Part shown: one piece after another, positions 1-5,822 of the stretch | Numbering within the stretch: position 1 is the stretch's first letter | Layout: each line of letters starts with the position of its first letter | NCBI GenBank assembly: GCA_039934135.1 | Contig: JBDTMT010000407.1 | Location: 1-5,822 of the forward strand | Source of the DNA: JBDTMT01 sp039934135 | Lineage (GTDB): Bacteria; Desulfobacterota; Binatia; HRBIN30; CADEER01 | Reading direction: 5' to 3' | Length of the DNA stretch: 5,822 nt | The notes under the pieces: model-generated | Databases searched by the model: none | What the model saw: the letters and a program-made list of their open reading frames with translations, nothing else | Told to the model about the DNA's origin: nothing | Position numbers and translations under genes: made by a program

Positions 1-155
1 ACAGCTGCGCCGACGAGCGCAGCGCCATCGCCTGCGCGCGCCTGCCGGCGCCGGCGCCGGCGCTATCAACATTCGGGCTCGCCCTCGCCGGCGGCCTGCT
101 CAGCCTGCTCGGCTGGTTCGGCATCGGGCGGCTGCGGCGCCTGCCGCGGCCGTGA
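1..155 (+). CDS. C-terminal fragment of a secreted/membrane-tagged protein, paralogue of the gene at 620-1930 (5' end outside window)
   Basis: Only the last 50 codons are present, in frame from position 3 to the TGA at 153-155. Visible are a short Cys-containing stretch (CADERSAIACAR), a Pro-Ala spacer (LPAPAPALS), a hydrophobic segment of about 18 residues beginning FGLALAGG, and an Arg-rich tail (GRLRRLPRP). It aligns without gaps to the end of the protein encoded at 620-1930, with 45 of 50 residues and about 138 of 153 bases identical. The similarity stops at the stop codon, because the flanking DNA is unrelated. The hydrophobic segment plus arginines suggests a C-terminal inner-membrane anchor or sorting tag. 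The rest of the protein is not visible, so its role is unknown; by analogy it is probably exported. The existence of the reading frame is well supported by the paralogue, while function is not. Confidence 0.85.
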   Translation, partial: SCADERSAIACARLPAPAPALSTFGLALAGGLLSLLGWFGIGRLRRLPRP

Positions 156-397
156 GAGACCGACGTGACGGATAGCTCGGTGGACAATTGATGACGGCGG
201 CACAGCGCCAGGACGCGCCGCGCCGTCGCAGCGCAGTGACATCAGCAGCGGCGGCGGCGAGCGAGCGCATACGCCTCAGCCGCGCCGGAGATGACGATGT
301 ACGGGATGGTCTCAGCCGGTCGTACCGCCGCGGCGATCGCGCGCCCGGCGACCGCGAGCGACTTCGTTCTTCCGGCGCTGCGTTCCCTTCTCTCCGG

Positions 398-416
398 GAG
401 CTTTGCACAGAAGCTC
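398..416. repeat. Short inverted repeat (6-bp arms, 7-nt loop)
   Basis: The arms GAGCTT (398-403) and AAGCTC (411-416) are perfect complements around the loop TGCACAG. No T-run follows on either strand, so it is not a typical intrinsic terminator. It lies three bases from the larger inverted repeat at 420-457, and the two may be parts of one dispersed intergenic element. Confidence 0.5.
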
Positions 417-419
417 GAA

Positions 420-457
420 CGCTCGTCCCTCTCCGTCCGGGAGAGGCCGGGCGAGCG
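420..457. repeat. Compound inverted repeat, candidate dispersed palindromic element
   Basis: The inner stem is CCTCTCC (428-434) with GGAGAGG (440-446) around the loop GTCCG. The outer stem is CGCTCG (420-425) with CGAGCG (452-457). A related CTCTCCGGGAG motif occurs nearby at 390-400. Palindromes with CTCTCC/GGAGAG arms are familiar as dispersed intergenic repeats in GC-rich genomes. Multi-copy status cannot be shown from one window, and a role in transcript stability or termination is equally possible. Confidence 0.5.
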
Positions 458-607
458 AGTAAGAATTGCTTCACCCGACATGGTCGCATGGACCTATCGC
501 CCGCGTTGCCGGCTGCCGATGAGAAATCGGCGACCCTCAGGTGGAGGTTGGCCGGCGTGTTGATGGGCTGGCTGGGCCCGCGGGTGCGAATCGACGACGA
601 GGGCCGC

Positions 608-612
608 AGGGG
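608..612 (+). promoter_or_regulatory. Ribosome binding site supporting the ATG at 620
   Basis: AGGGG sits seven bases before ATG 620, a good Shine-Dalgarno match and spacing. The first codons after this ATG encode a textbook signal peptide. Together these decide the start in favour of 620 over the longer open frame that begins at 188. Confidence 0.65.
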
Positions 613-619
613 TGTGCAG

Positions 620-1930
620 ATGACAAGAGTAGCGGTGGTAGTTCTGTTGGCTCTTTCCCTCCTCTCGTTCGGGCCCGCTGTGTCTCACGCTCAGCCGGAC
701 GTAGGGAATGCCTGCGCAAATGAATTCGATTGCAATTTCACCGCGAACTGCGTCGACGGGATCTGCTGCGAGGCGGGATGCACTGGCACGTGCACTTCGT
801 GCGCAGCCAGCGTTACCGGGAACGCCGACGGGATCTGCGCCAACGTGCTTGCCGGCAATCAGACGGAAAACAACTGCGACACCAGCGGTTTCGTCTGCGA
901 CGGGGATGGTGCTTGCGTTGCGGCACCAACGCCGACGGTCACCGAGACCGCGACCGAAACACCGACCGAAACACCAACCGAAACACCAACCGAGACACCG
1001 ACCGAAACACCAACCGAAACACCAACCGAGACACCGACCGAGACGCCAACCGAGACACCCACCGAGACACCGACCGAGACGCCCACCGTCACCGACACGC
1101 CGACGCAGACAGCGACCAGCACGGCGACGGACACCGGCACGGCCACACCGACCGAGACGGAAACCGGCACCGCCACACCGACCGAGACGGAAACCGGCAC
1201 GGCCACACCGACCGAGACCGAGACCGGCACGGCGACGCCGACCGCGACGGAGACCGGCACGGCGACGCCGACCGCGACGGAGACCGGCACGGCGACACCG
1301 ACCGAGACGGAGACCGGTACGGCCACACCGACCGCGACGGAGACCGGCACCGCGACGCCGACGGCCACCCTGACCTCGACGCCAACGTCCAGCGCCACGG
1401 CTTCGGCAACGCCGACGGCGACTCCTTCGGGCACCGCGACCACGACGGCAACCGCCACCGCCACGCGGACCGCGTCGAACACGCCGACCGTGACGGCGAC
1501 ACCTACACCGGCTGGGCCGGCGATCGGCGCCGGAGTCGGGGTCGGCGATTCGCGCATCTTCGGCAGCGGCGCGCCGCGCCCGACGCCCAACAGCTGCATC
1601 GAGATCTGCCTGGCAGCGACGCCGGCGATGCCCAGCGTACCGCCGTGCAGCGGCGCCGATCTGCTGCTCGGCAGCGGCGGCACCAACTCCAGCGGACAGT
1701 TCGTCGACAGCGGCGGCGCGCCGGGGATTCCACTCTCCGCGCCGCTGGCCAACGGCCAGTGCGTCTATGCCTTCGACACCTGCGCCGACGAGCGCAGCGC
1801 CATCGCCTGCGCGCGCTTGCCGGCGCCGGCCCCGGCGCTGTCGACCTTCGGGCTCGGCCTCGCCGGCGCGCTGCTCAGCCTGCTCGGTTGGTTCGGCATC
1901 GGGCGGCTGCGGCGCGCGCCACACCCGTGA
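620..1930 (+). CDS. Secreted Cys-rich, Thr-Pro-repeat protein with C-terminal membrane/sorting tag (436 aa)
   Basis: The function is not known. Residues 1-24 form a signal peptide (hydrophobic core VAVVVLLALSLL, likely cleavage SHA|QP). Residues 30-100 form a Cys-rich module with 12 cysteines, including the pattern C-VDGICC-x3-C-x3-C-x2-C, which resembles modules common in exported proteins of myxobacteria and related groups. Residues 103-297 are an extended Thr/Pro/Glu/Ala linker: ten TPTE units (114-153), then eight ten-residue GTATPT[EA]TET-type units (173-252), then irregular T/A/S/P sequence. Residues 298-404 form a compact domain with six cysteines. The end is APALSTFG, a hydrophobic segment (about 410-427) and GRLRRAPHP. 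The 18 cysteines outside the signal peptide are an even number, compatible with disulfides after export. The likely location is the cell envelope, either held by the C-terminal segment or processed there. The linker resembles a mucin-like stalk and could be glycosylated, which is inference. A tandem paralogue ends at 155. Start chosen from the signal peptide and AGGGG at 608-612. Confidence 0.85.
   Translation: MTRVAVVVLLALSLLSFGPAVSHAQPDVGNACANEFDCNFTANCVDGICCEAGCTGTCTSCAASVTGNADGICANVLAGNQTENNCDTSGFVCDGDGACVAAPTPTVTETATETPTETPTETPTETPTETPTETPTETPTETPTETPTETPTETPTVTDTPTQTATSTATDTGTATPTETETGTATPTETETGTATPTETETGTATPTATETGTATPTATETGTATPTETETGTATPTATETGTATPTATLTSTPTSSATASATPTATPSGTATTTATATATRTASNTPTVTATPTPAGPAIGAGVGVGDSRIFGSGAPRPTPNSCIEICLAATPAMPSVPPCSGADLLLGSGGTNSSGQFVDSGGAPGIPLSAPLANGQCVYAFDTCADERSAIACARLPAPAPALSTFGLGLAGALLSLLGWFGIGRLRRAPHP
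959..1078 (+). repeat. Tandem array of ten 12-bp units encoding TPTE
   Basis: Ten consecutive units of the form ACN-CCN-ACC-GAR each encode Thr-Pro-Thr-Glu, and a degenerate eleventh (TPTV) follows at 1079-1090. Units differ only at synonymous third positions. The first three units (959-994) are repeated exactly as units four to six (995-1030), giving a 36-bp higher-order duplication. The array lies within the linker of the secreted protein. Confidence 0.95.
1136..1375 (+). repeat. Tandem array of eight 30-bp units encoding GTATPT[EA]TET
   Basis: The array has a strict 30-bp period. Position 7 of the encoded unit runs E, E, E, A, A, E, A, A from first to last, and the last unit ends TLT instead of TET. 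Units four and five (1226-1255 and 1256-1285) are identical at the nucleotide level, while the others differ by scattered substitutions, mostly synonymous. It follows the TPTE array after a 57-bp transition and encodes linker residues 173-252. Confidence 0.95.
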
Positions 1931-2166
1931 GCTCGGCCACGGCTCCTGCGCCGCAACGCGCTGCGCAGCGACTACGCCATCCCCTGCATCGTTCCAAGTC
2001 CTGAAGACGACCGCCGGGCATCACCGGACCCGTGCATCCGCATACGCCCAACACGGGGCCGGCGCTCGCCATCGGCGGCGCGGCCCGGCCGACCATGGCG
2101 GTTTGGGGAGATCCAAGGCATACCGCGCCCGACCCCATCTGCAATTTGTGGAGCGCGTCAGCCACC
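1931..2166. other. Intergenic region before the kinase, with a 12-bp palindrome
   Basis: There are 236 bases between the stop of the repeat protein and the favoured kinase start. A perfect GC-rich 12-bp palindrome, CGCTGCGCAGCG, lies at 1959-1970, 28 bases past the stop codon, with no T-run after it. The kinase frame is open upstream to a GTG at 2032, but the encoded sequence has no PAS-like character. I see no clear promoter. Confidence 0.5.
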
Positions 2167-4515
2167 ATGTCATCTACGGAGATCGAACGCCCAGAAGAGG
2201 AACCGAACGCCGACGAGCATCGGATCCGGCTCGAGGCCGCGTTGGTCGCTGGAGAAATCGGCACGTGGACGTGGGACGTTCAACGCGACCTGGTACGTGG
2301 CGATCCCAACCTCGATGGCATTTTCGGCTTGCCACCGAGCACGGGGGTGGGGAGACCGCTCGCCGACTATCTGCGGGCGGTGCATCCGGACGATGAGCCG
2401 CAGCTACTGACCGCAATCAATGCGGCGATCGCTGGACTGGACGGAGACCGCTATGCGGCAGAGTACCGCGTCGTCGTCGCGGGGCGCGAACGCTGGATCT
2501 GCGCGCGCGGAATCGTCGACCGCGATGCGGGCGGCGTCGCCGTCGCCCTGCCGGGCGTGGTGCTCGACATCACCAGACAGAAGGAGCTCGAGCTCGAACG
2601 CCGTCGCGTCCTCGAAGCGGCGGAGCGCCAGGCGCGCGTCTTCGACACGACGCTGTCGGCGATCACCGACTTCGCCTACATCTTCGACCTGGACGGCCGC
2701 TTCATCTACGTAAACAAAGCCCTGCTCGATCTCTGGGGCCTGCGGCTCGAAGACGCGATCGGCAAGAACTTCTTCGACCTGCAGTATCCCGAGGCGCTCG
2801 CCTCTCGTCTGCAGCAGCAGATCCAGCAGGTGATCGACACCCGGACGGGGCTGTCCGACGAGACGCCCTACACCAGCCCGACCGGATCCGGCGGCTATTA
2901 CGAATACATCTTCTCGCCGGTGTTCGCCGCCGATGGGTCGGTCGAGGTGGTCGCCGGGTCGACGCGTGACGTCTCGGCGCGAAAACACGCCGAGAACAGC
3001 CTGCGCCGACAGACCGCACAATTCGAAACACTGCTGAACAACGCGCCGCTCGGCGTCTTGCTGATCGATGCCGACTTTCGCATCCGCGAGGTCAATCCGA
3101 CCGCGCAAGCGATGGTCGGCGTGATTCCCAGAGTGATTGGCGAAGACTTCGCTGACGTCAGTCACCGTCTCTGGTCCGCAGCCTACGCCGGCGGACTCGT
3201 CCGCGTGGTTCGGCAGACGCTGGAGTCCGGTGGGCCCTTCCTCGCCTCGGAGAGCGTCGAGCCGCGTCTCGACTGGCAGAAGGCGGAGCCGTACGAATGG
3301 CAGATCAACCGCATCCCGTTGCCGGACGGGACGCACGGGGTGGTGTGCTACTTCCGCGACATCTCGACGCAGCTCGAAACCCGGCGCCGGCTCGAAACCG
3401 CCGATCGGCAGAAAGATGAGTTCCTCGCAATGCTGGCGCACGAGCTCAGAAACCCGCTCGCACCGATCCGCAGTGCGACGGAGCTGCTGTCGCGCACGCT
3501 ACCCGCGGAGCACGCGGCCCACGCGGTGGTGGGCGTCGTGCAGCGGCAAGTGGGACACCTGACGCGGCTGGTCGACGATCTGCTCGATGTCGCGCGCATC
3601 ACGCAGGGCCGAATCGAGCTGCGGCGCAGACCGTTGGAGCTCGCCGGCATCATCGCGCAGGCCCTGGAGACGGTAGGGCCGCTGCTGCAGGGAAAGCGGC
3701 ACAGTCTCGTGCAGACTCCGAGCGGTCGGTCGCTGCAAGTCAGCGCCGATCCGGCGCGCCTCGTGCAATGCGTCGCCAACATCCTGACCAACGCCGCCAA
3801 GTACACCGACGCCGGCGGCGAGATCTGTATCCGCCTGCTGCAAGAGGGCGATGAGGCGATTATCGCGGTCACCGACAACGGCGTCGGCATTTCGAGCCCG
3901 CTGCTGCCGCGCTTGTTCGATCTGTTCGTGCAAAGCGACCGGACGCTCGATCGAGCCCAGGGAGGGCTCGGCATCGGACTGGCGGTCGTCAAGCGACTCG
4001 TCGAGATGCACGACGGGCGCGTATCCGCCTCGAGCGCCGGCGTGGGGCAGGGCGCGACATTTGAGATCAGGCTACCGCTCATCGACTCCACCGAGGAAGC
4101 GGCACCGACGGCGATCCGTTCGACAGAGCCGCGACGACGCATCCTGATCGTCGACGATAACGAAGACGCGGCGAACAGTCTGGCGATGCTGCTCGAGCTC
4201 GATGGGCACGAGGTGAAGGCGGTCTACACGGCAGGGTCAGCGCTCGCCTGCGCGACGTCGTTCGAGCCGGATGCCGTGCTGCTCGACATCGGCTTGCCCG
4301 ACATGGACGGCTACGAGGTCGCGCGCCGGATTCGTGCGTTACCGCGCGCGGGCGTGATCCGTCTGATCGCGCTTACCGGGTACGGGCAAGCCGACGATCG
4401 CGAACGAGCCCTGGAAGCGGGCTTCGATGATCATCTGGTGAAGCCCGTGGAGTTGTCGGCGCTCGAGCGAGCGCTGTTTCGGAACAGCACGGCGGGAAGT
4501 GGAGCCGATTCGTAA
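2167..4515 (+). CDS. Soluble hybrid sensor histidine kinase/response regulator: PAS-PAS-PAS-HisKA-HATPase-REC (782 aa)
   Basis: It senses an unknown signal, autophosphorylates on histidine and passes phosphate to its own receiver domain. PAS 1 (about 19-140) begins GEIGTWTWD and holds VHPDDE, typical of the PAS_3 type. PAS 2 is at about 155-278 (DFAYIFDLDGRFIYVN) and PAS 3 at about 283-400 (GVLLIDADFRIREVN). HisKA has the H-box AHELRNPLAP, with His425 as phosphoacceptor. HATPase motifs are the N-box around NILTNAAKYT (538-547), the G1 box DNGVGI (570-575) and the G2 box GGLGIGL (599-605). The receiver has acidic residues Asp663 and Asp664, phosphoacceptor Asp707 in LLDIGLPDMDG, Thr737 and Lys759, so all key residues are intact. 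There is no membrane segment, HAMP or DNA-binding domain, so it is cytoplasmic and needs a downstream phosphotransfer partner, which is not in this window. ATG 2167 is preferred by domain content although its GGAG (2150-2153) is far away; ATG 2095 and GTG 2032 are alternatives. Confidence 0.93.
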   Translation: MSSTEIERPEEEPNADEHRIRLEAALVAGEIGTWTWDVQRDLVRGDPNLDGIFGLPPSTGVGRPLADYLRAVHPDDEPQLLTAINAAIAGLDGDRYAAEYRVVVAGRERWICARGIVDRDAGGVAVALPGVVLDITRQKELELERRRVLEAAERQARVFDTTLSAITDFAYIFDLDGRFIYVNKALLDLWGLRLEDAIGKNFFDLQYPEALASRLQQQIQQVIDTRTGLSDETPYTSPTGSGGYYEYIFSPVFAADGSVEVVAGSTRDVSARKHAENSLRRQTAQFETLLNNAPLGVLLIDADFRIREVNPTAQAMVGVIPRVIGEDFADVSHRLWSAAYAGGLVRVVRQTLESGGPFLASESVEPRLDWQKAEPYEWQINRIPLPDGTHGVVCYFRDISTQLETRRRLETADRQKDEFLAMLAHELRNPLAPIRSATELLSRTLPAEHAAHAVVGVVQRQVGHLTRLVDDLLDVARITQGRIELRRRPLELAGIIAQALETVGPLLQGKRHSLVQTPSGRSLQVSADPARLVQCVANILTNAAKYTDAGGEICIRLLQEGDEAIIAVTDNGVGISSPLLPRLFDLFVQSDRTLDRAQGGLGIGLAVVKRLVEMHDGRVSASSAGVGQGATFEIRLPLIDSTEEAAPTAIRSTEPRRRILIVDDNEDAANSLAMLLELDGHEVKAVYTAGSALACATSFEPDAVLLDIGLPDMDGYEVARRIRALPRAGVIRLIALTGYGQADDRERALEAGFDDHLVKPVELSALERALFRNSTAGSGADS

Positions 4516-4566
4516 GCGCGCTGGCTGCTCGCCTCAAACGCGTCGGCGACGCCTGACGCAACTCGC
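4516..4566. other. 51-bp convergent intergenic gap with a small GC hairpin
   Basis: The kinase and sulfatase genes end toward each other here. A 5-bp stem, GCGTC (4540-4544) and GACGC (4548-4552) with loop GGC, is the only structure seen. It lacks a T-run in either direction, so it is a weak candidate for a shared bidirectional terminator. Confidence 0.4.
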
Positions 4567-5822
4567 TCATTCGCGATGCAGCGCTTCGGCGATCTCCAGC
4601 TGTACGTCGGACGGCGCCAGGGCCGGCACTTCGATGAGCAGCCGGTGCAGCGTGCCGGAGAACGCGAACGGAGATGCATAGTCGTCGCAAACGGGGAAGC
4701 CGCGGTCGTATCCGATCAGCAGCCCGGCGCCGCCGATCTGCCAGCGCAGCGGCAGGCGCGGACGCATCGGGCCGTGCGCGACGACCACGCCGTCGACGAC
4801 GAGTGAGATCGTGCGCCCCGACTTTTCCCAGCGATACTCGGCGCCGATGGCGTGCGTGCCGGCGCCGATCGGCGTCTCCGCGGCGAAGCGAAACAGCGCG
4901 CCGAGGATGTTGAATGTCAGCACCGGCTTGCCGTCGAGCAGATAGAACGCCCAGCCGTTGCTCCAGTCGCCCAGTGCGCACAGGATGCCGACGGCGTTAG
5001 CGCCCGTCTCGACCTCGGCCTGCAGGCGGAAGCCGCCCATCAGCGGCGGAATCGCATCCTCCGAAACGGCGCCGCCGCCGGGGCGCAGCTCGCTGCGCCA
5101 GCGCGGCCCGTACGGCGACGGAATCAGCGCGGTGGCGCGGCCGAGAAACGAATCCATCAGCGGCAGCACCTGATTGCGGCCAGCCTCGGCCCACCACGTC
5201 TCGATCATGGCGCGCAGGCGTTCGGGATGCTGCTCGCTGACGTCATGCGCTTCGGCGAAGTCGGCGCTGAGATCGAACAGCTCCCAACGGTCCTTGTCGA
5301 AGTCGTGGCTGCCCGGGATGCGATCGCGCTCGACCGTCAGTTGCGAACCGACGTGATCGGTCGTCGCCTTCCACCCCTGATGATAGATGGCGCGGCTGCC
5401 GAGCATCTCGAAGTACTGCGTCGTGCGCGGCTCGGGCGCCGCCGCGTCGCGCAGCATCGGCAGCAGCGAGACGCCGTCGAGCGGCTGCTGCGAGATGCCG
5501 TCGAGCACCTCGGGCGCGGCGATACCGACGGCGTCGAGCACCGTCGGCATGAGATCGACGGCGTGACAGAACTGCGTGCGCACTGCGCCGGCGTCGGACA
5601 GGCCGCGCGTCCAGCGGGCGATCAACGGCGTGCGCACGCCGCCGAGCCAGGTGTAGCGCTTCCACAGGCGCAGCGGCGCGTTGCCCGCCCAGGCCCAGCC
5701 CCACGGATAGTGGTTGTAGGCGCGGAACCCGCCGATGTCGTCGATGCGCGCCATTGTGTCGTCGAGGTTGTCGAGCTGATCGTGAATGAAGCGATGCTCG
5801 TTGAACGAGCCGACCGGTCCGC
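4567..5822 (-). CDS. Arylsulfatase (formylglycine-dependent sulfatase family), C-terminal 418 residues; N-terminus outside window
   Basis: It probably hydrolyses a sulfate ester; the substrate is unknown. The frame enters from the right edge with GPVGSFNEHRF and runs to the TGA at 4567-4569. The methionine at 5754 is internal, because in-frame sulfatase sequence precedes it. Family hallmarks in order are the YNHYPWGWAWAGNAPLR stretch, then WKRYTWLGGVRTPLIARW, whose Lys (codon 5659-5661) sits where the sulfate-binding lysine before GG-x-R-x-P is expected, AVDLMPTVLDAVGI, TQYFEMLGSRAIYHQGWKA, and WELFDLSADFAEAHDVSEQHPE. From about 5095 down to 4570 there is a beta-rich extension (GWAFYLLDGKPVLTFN, ISLVVDGVVVAHG, GYDRGFPVCDDY) that looks like the lectin-like C-terminal domain found in AtsA-type sulfatases. 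The C-x-P-S-R catalytic cysteine, the DN-G metal motif and any signal peptide lie upstream, outside the window, so activity cannot be confirmed. It is convergent with the kinase and therefore transcribed separately. Confidence 0.92.
   Translation of the reverse strand, partial: GPVGSFNEHRFIHDQLDNLDDTMARIDDIGGFRAYNHYPWGWAWAGNAPLRLWKRYTWLGGVRTPLIARWTRGLSDAGAVRTQFCHAVDLMPTVLDAVGIAAPEVLDGISQQPLDGVSLLPMLRDAAAPEPRTTQYFEMLGSRAIYHQGWKATTDHVGSQLTVERDRIPGSHDFDKDRWELFDLSADFAEAHDVSEQHPERLRAMIETWWAEAGRNQVLPLMDSFLGRATALIPSPYGPRWRSELRPGGGAVSEDAIPPLMGGFRLQAEVETGANAVGILCALGDWSNGWAFYLLDGKPVLTFNILGALFRFAAETPIGAGTHAIGAEYRWEKSGRTISLVVDGVVVAHGPMRPRLPLRWQIGGAGLLIGYDRGFPVCDDYASPFAFSGTLHRLLIEVPALAPSDVQLEIAEALHRE

Larger units (their letters stand above)
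156..619. other. 464-bp apparently non-coding intergenic region
   Basis: This stretch separates the two tandem paralogues. The frame of the downstream gene stays open back to an ATG at 188, but the extension reads as low-complexity Arg/Ala-rich sequence with no signal peptide and would bury the real one. A minus-strand frame at 242-481 has no recognisable domain either. The region contains two inverted repeats (398-416 and 420-457) and the probable ribosome binding site of the next gene at its end. No tRNA, sRNA or convincing sigma-70 promoter could be identified by eye. The promoter of the 620 gene presumably lies here. Confidence 0.65.

Noticed and set aside
242..481. Minus-strand open frame of 79 codons in the intergenic region
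   Set aside because: Its sequence is explained by the inverted-repeat block and GC-rich composition; it has no domain features and no clear ribosome binding site.
466..500. Sigma-70 promoter around TTGCTT near 466
   Set aside because: No acceptable -10 hexamer occurs at the right distance.
188..619. In-frame upstream extension of the repeat protein to an ATG at 188
   Set aside because: The extension is Arg/Ala-rich with no recognisable domain, it would place the signal peptide internally, and ATG 620 has a better ribosome binding site.
959..1375. CRISPR array
   Set aside because: Repeats are directly adjacent with no unique spacers, and they encode protein in frame.
494..1924. Long antisense open frames over the repeat protein, including 859-1752
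   Set aside because: They read as repetitive Arg/Gly or Val-Ser-Val-Gly sequence, mirror images of the sense repeats, without start signals.
2032..2166. Longer kinase N-terminus from GTG 2032 or ATG 2095
   Set aside because: The added residues have no PAS-like character and no ribosome binding site was seen before either codon; ATG 2167 directly precedes the first conserved region.
4540..4552. Intrinsic terminator between the convergent genes
   Set aside because: The stem is only five base pairs and no T-run follows on either strand; kept only as a weak hairpin in the gap entry.
5752..5754. ATG as the true start of the sulfatase
   Set aside because: The frame continues upstream with sulfatase-like sequence (GPVGSFNEHRF) to the window edge, and the family needs an N-terminal catalytic half.

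Overview
The window is GC-rich and organised like a bacterial chromosome. It carries the last codons of a secreted-type protein, a full-length threonine-rich secreted protein that is a tandem paralogue of the first, a complete soluble hybrid sensor histidine kinase, and the C-terminal part of a sulfatase on the opposite strand. Three things together suggest a soil or marine delta-proteobacterium-like lineage: a Cys-rich 'C-x-DGICC' module, Thr-Pro repeats and C-terminal membrane tags, and a large arylsulfatase. Candidatus Binatota or relatives of the myxobacteria are the kind of organism I have in mind. This is inference from protein style; no phylogenetic marker is present.

Layout. Positions 1-155 (+) are the 3' end of a gene whose last 50 codons match the end of the next gene at 45 of 50 residues. 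Positions 156-619 appear non-coding and contain inverted repeats that look like a dispersed intergenic element. Positions 620-1930 (+) encode a 436-residue exported protein: signal peptide, Cys-rich module, 195-residue Thr/Pro/Glu/Ala-rich linker built from two tandem arrays (12-bp and 30-bp units), a conserved C-terminal domain, and a hydrophobic segment followed by arginines. Positions 1931-2166 are intergenic. Positions 2167-4515 (+) encode a 782-residue kinase with three PAS domains, HisKA, HATPase and a receiver domain. A 51-bp gap separates it from the convergent sulfatase at 4567-5822 (-), whose N-terminal half, including the catalytic cysteine, lies outside the window.

Functional links. 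The two paralogues at the left form a small tandem family of surface proteins that probably share a C-terminal membrane or sorting tag resembling the IPTL/PEP-CTERM layout. The kinase has no membrane segment and no adjacent partner regulator, so it is an orphan cytoplasmic phosphorelay protein. The sulfatase is convergent with it, so the two are not an operon. Nothing in the sequence ties the three units into one pathway. I did not find a convincing new multi-gene system; the most unusual item is the tandem, tag-bearing, repeat-linker protein family.
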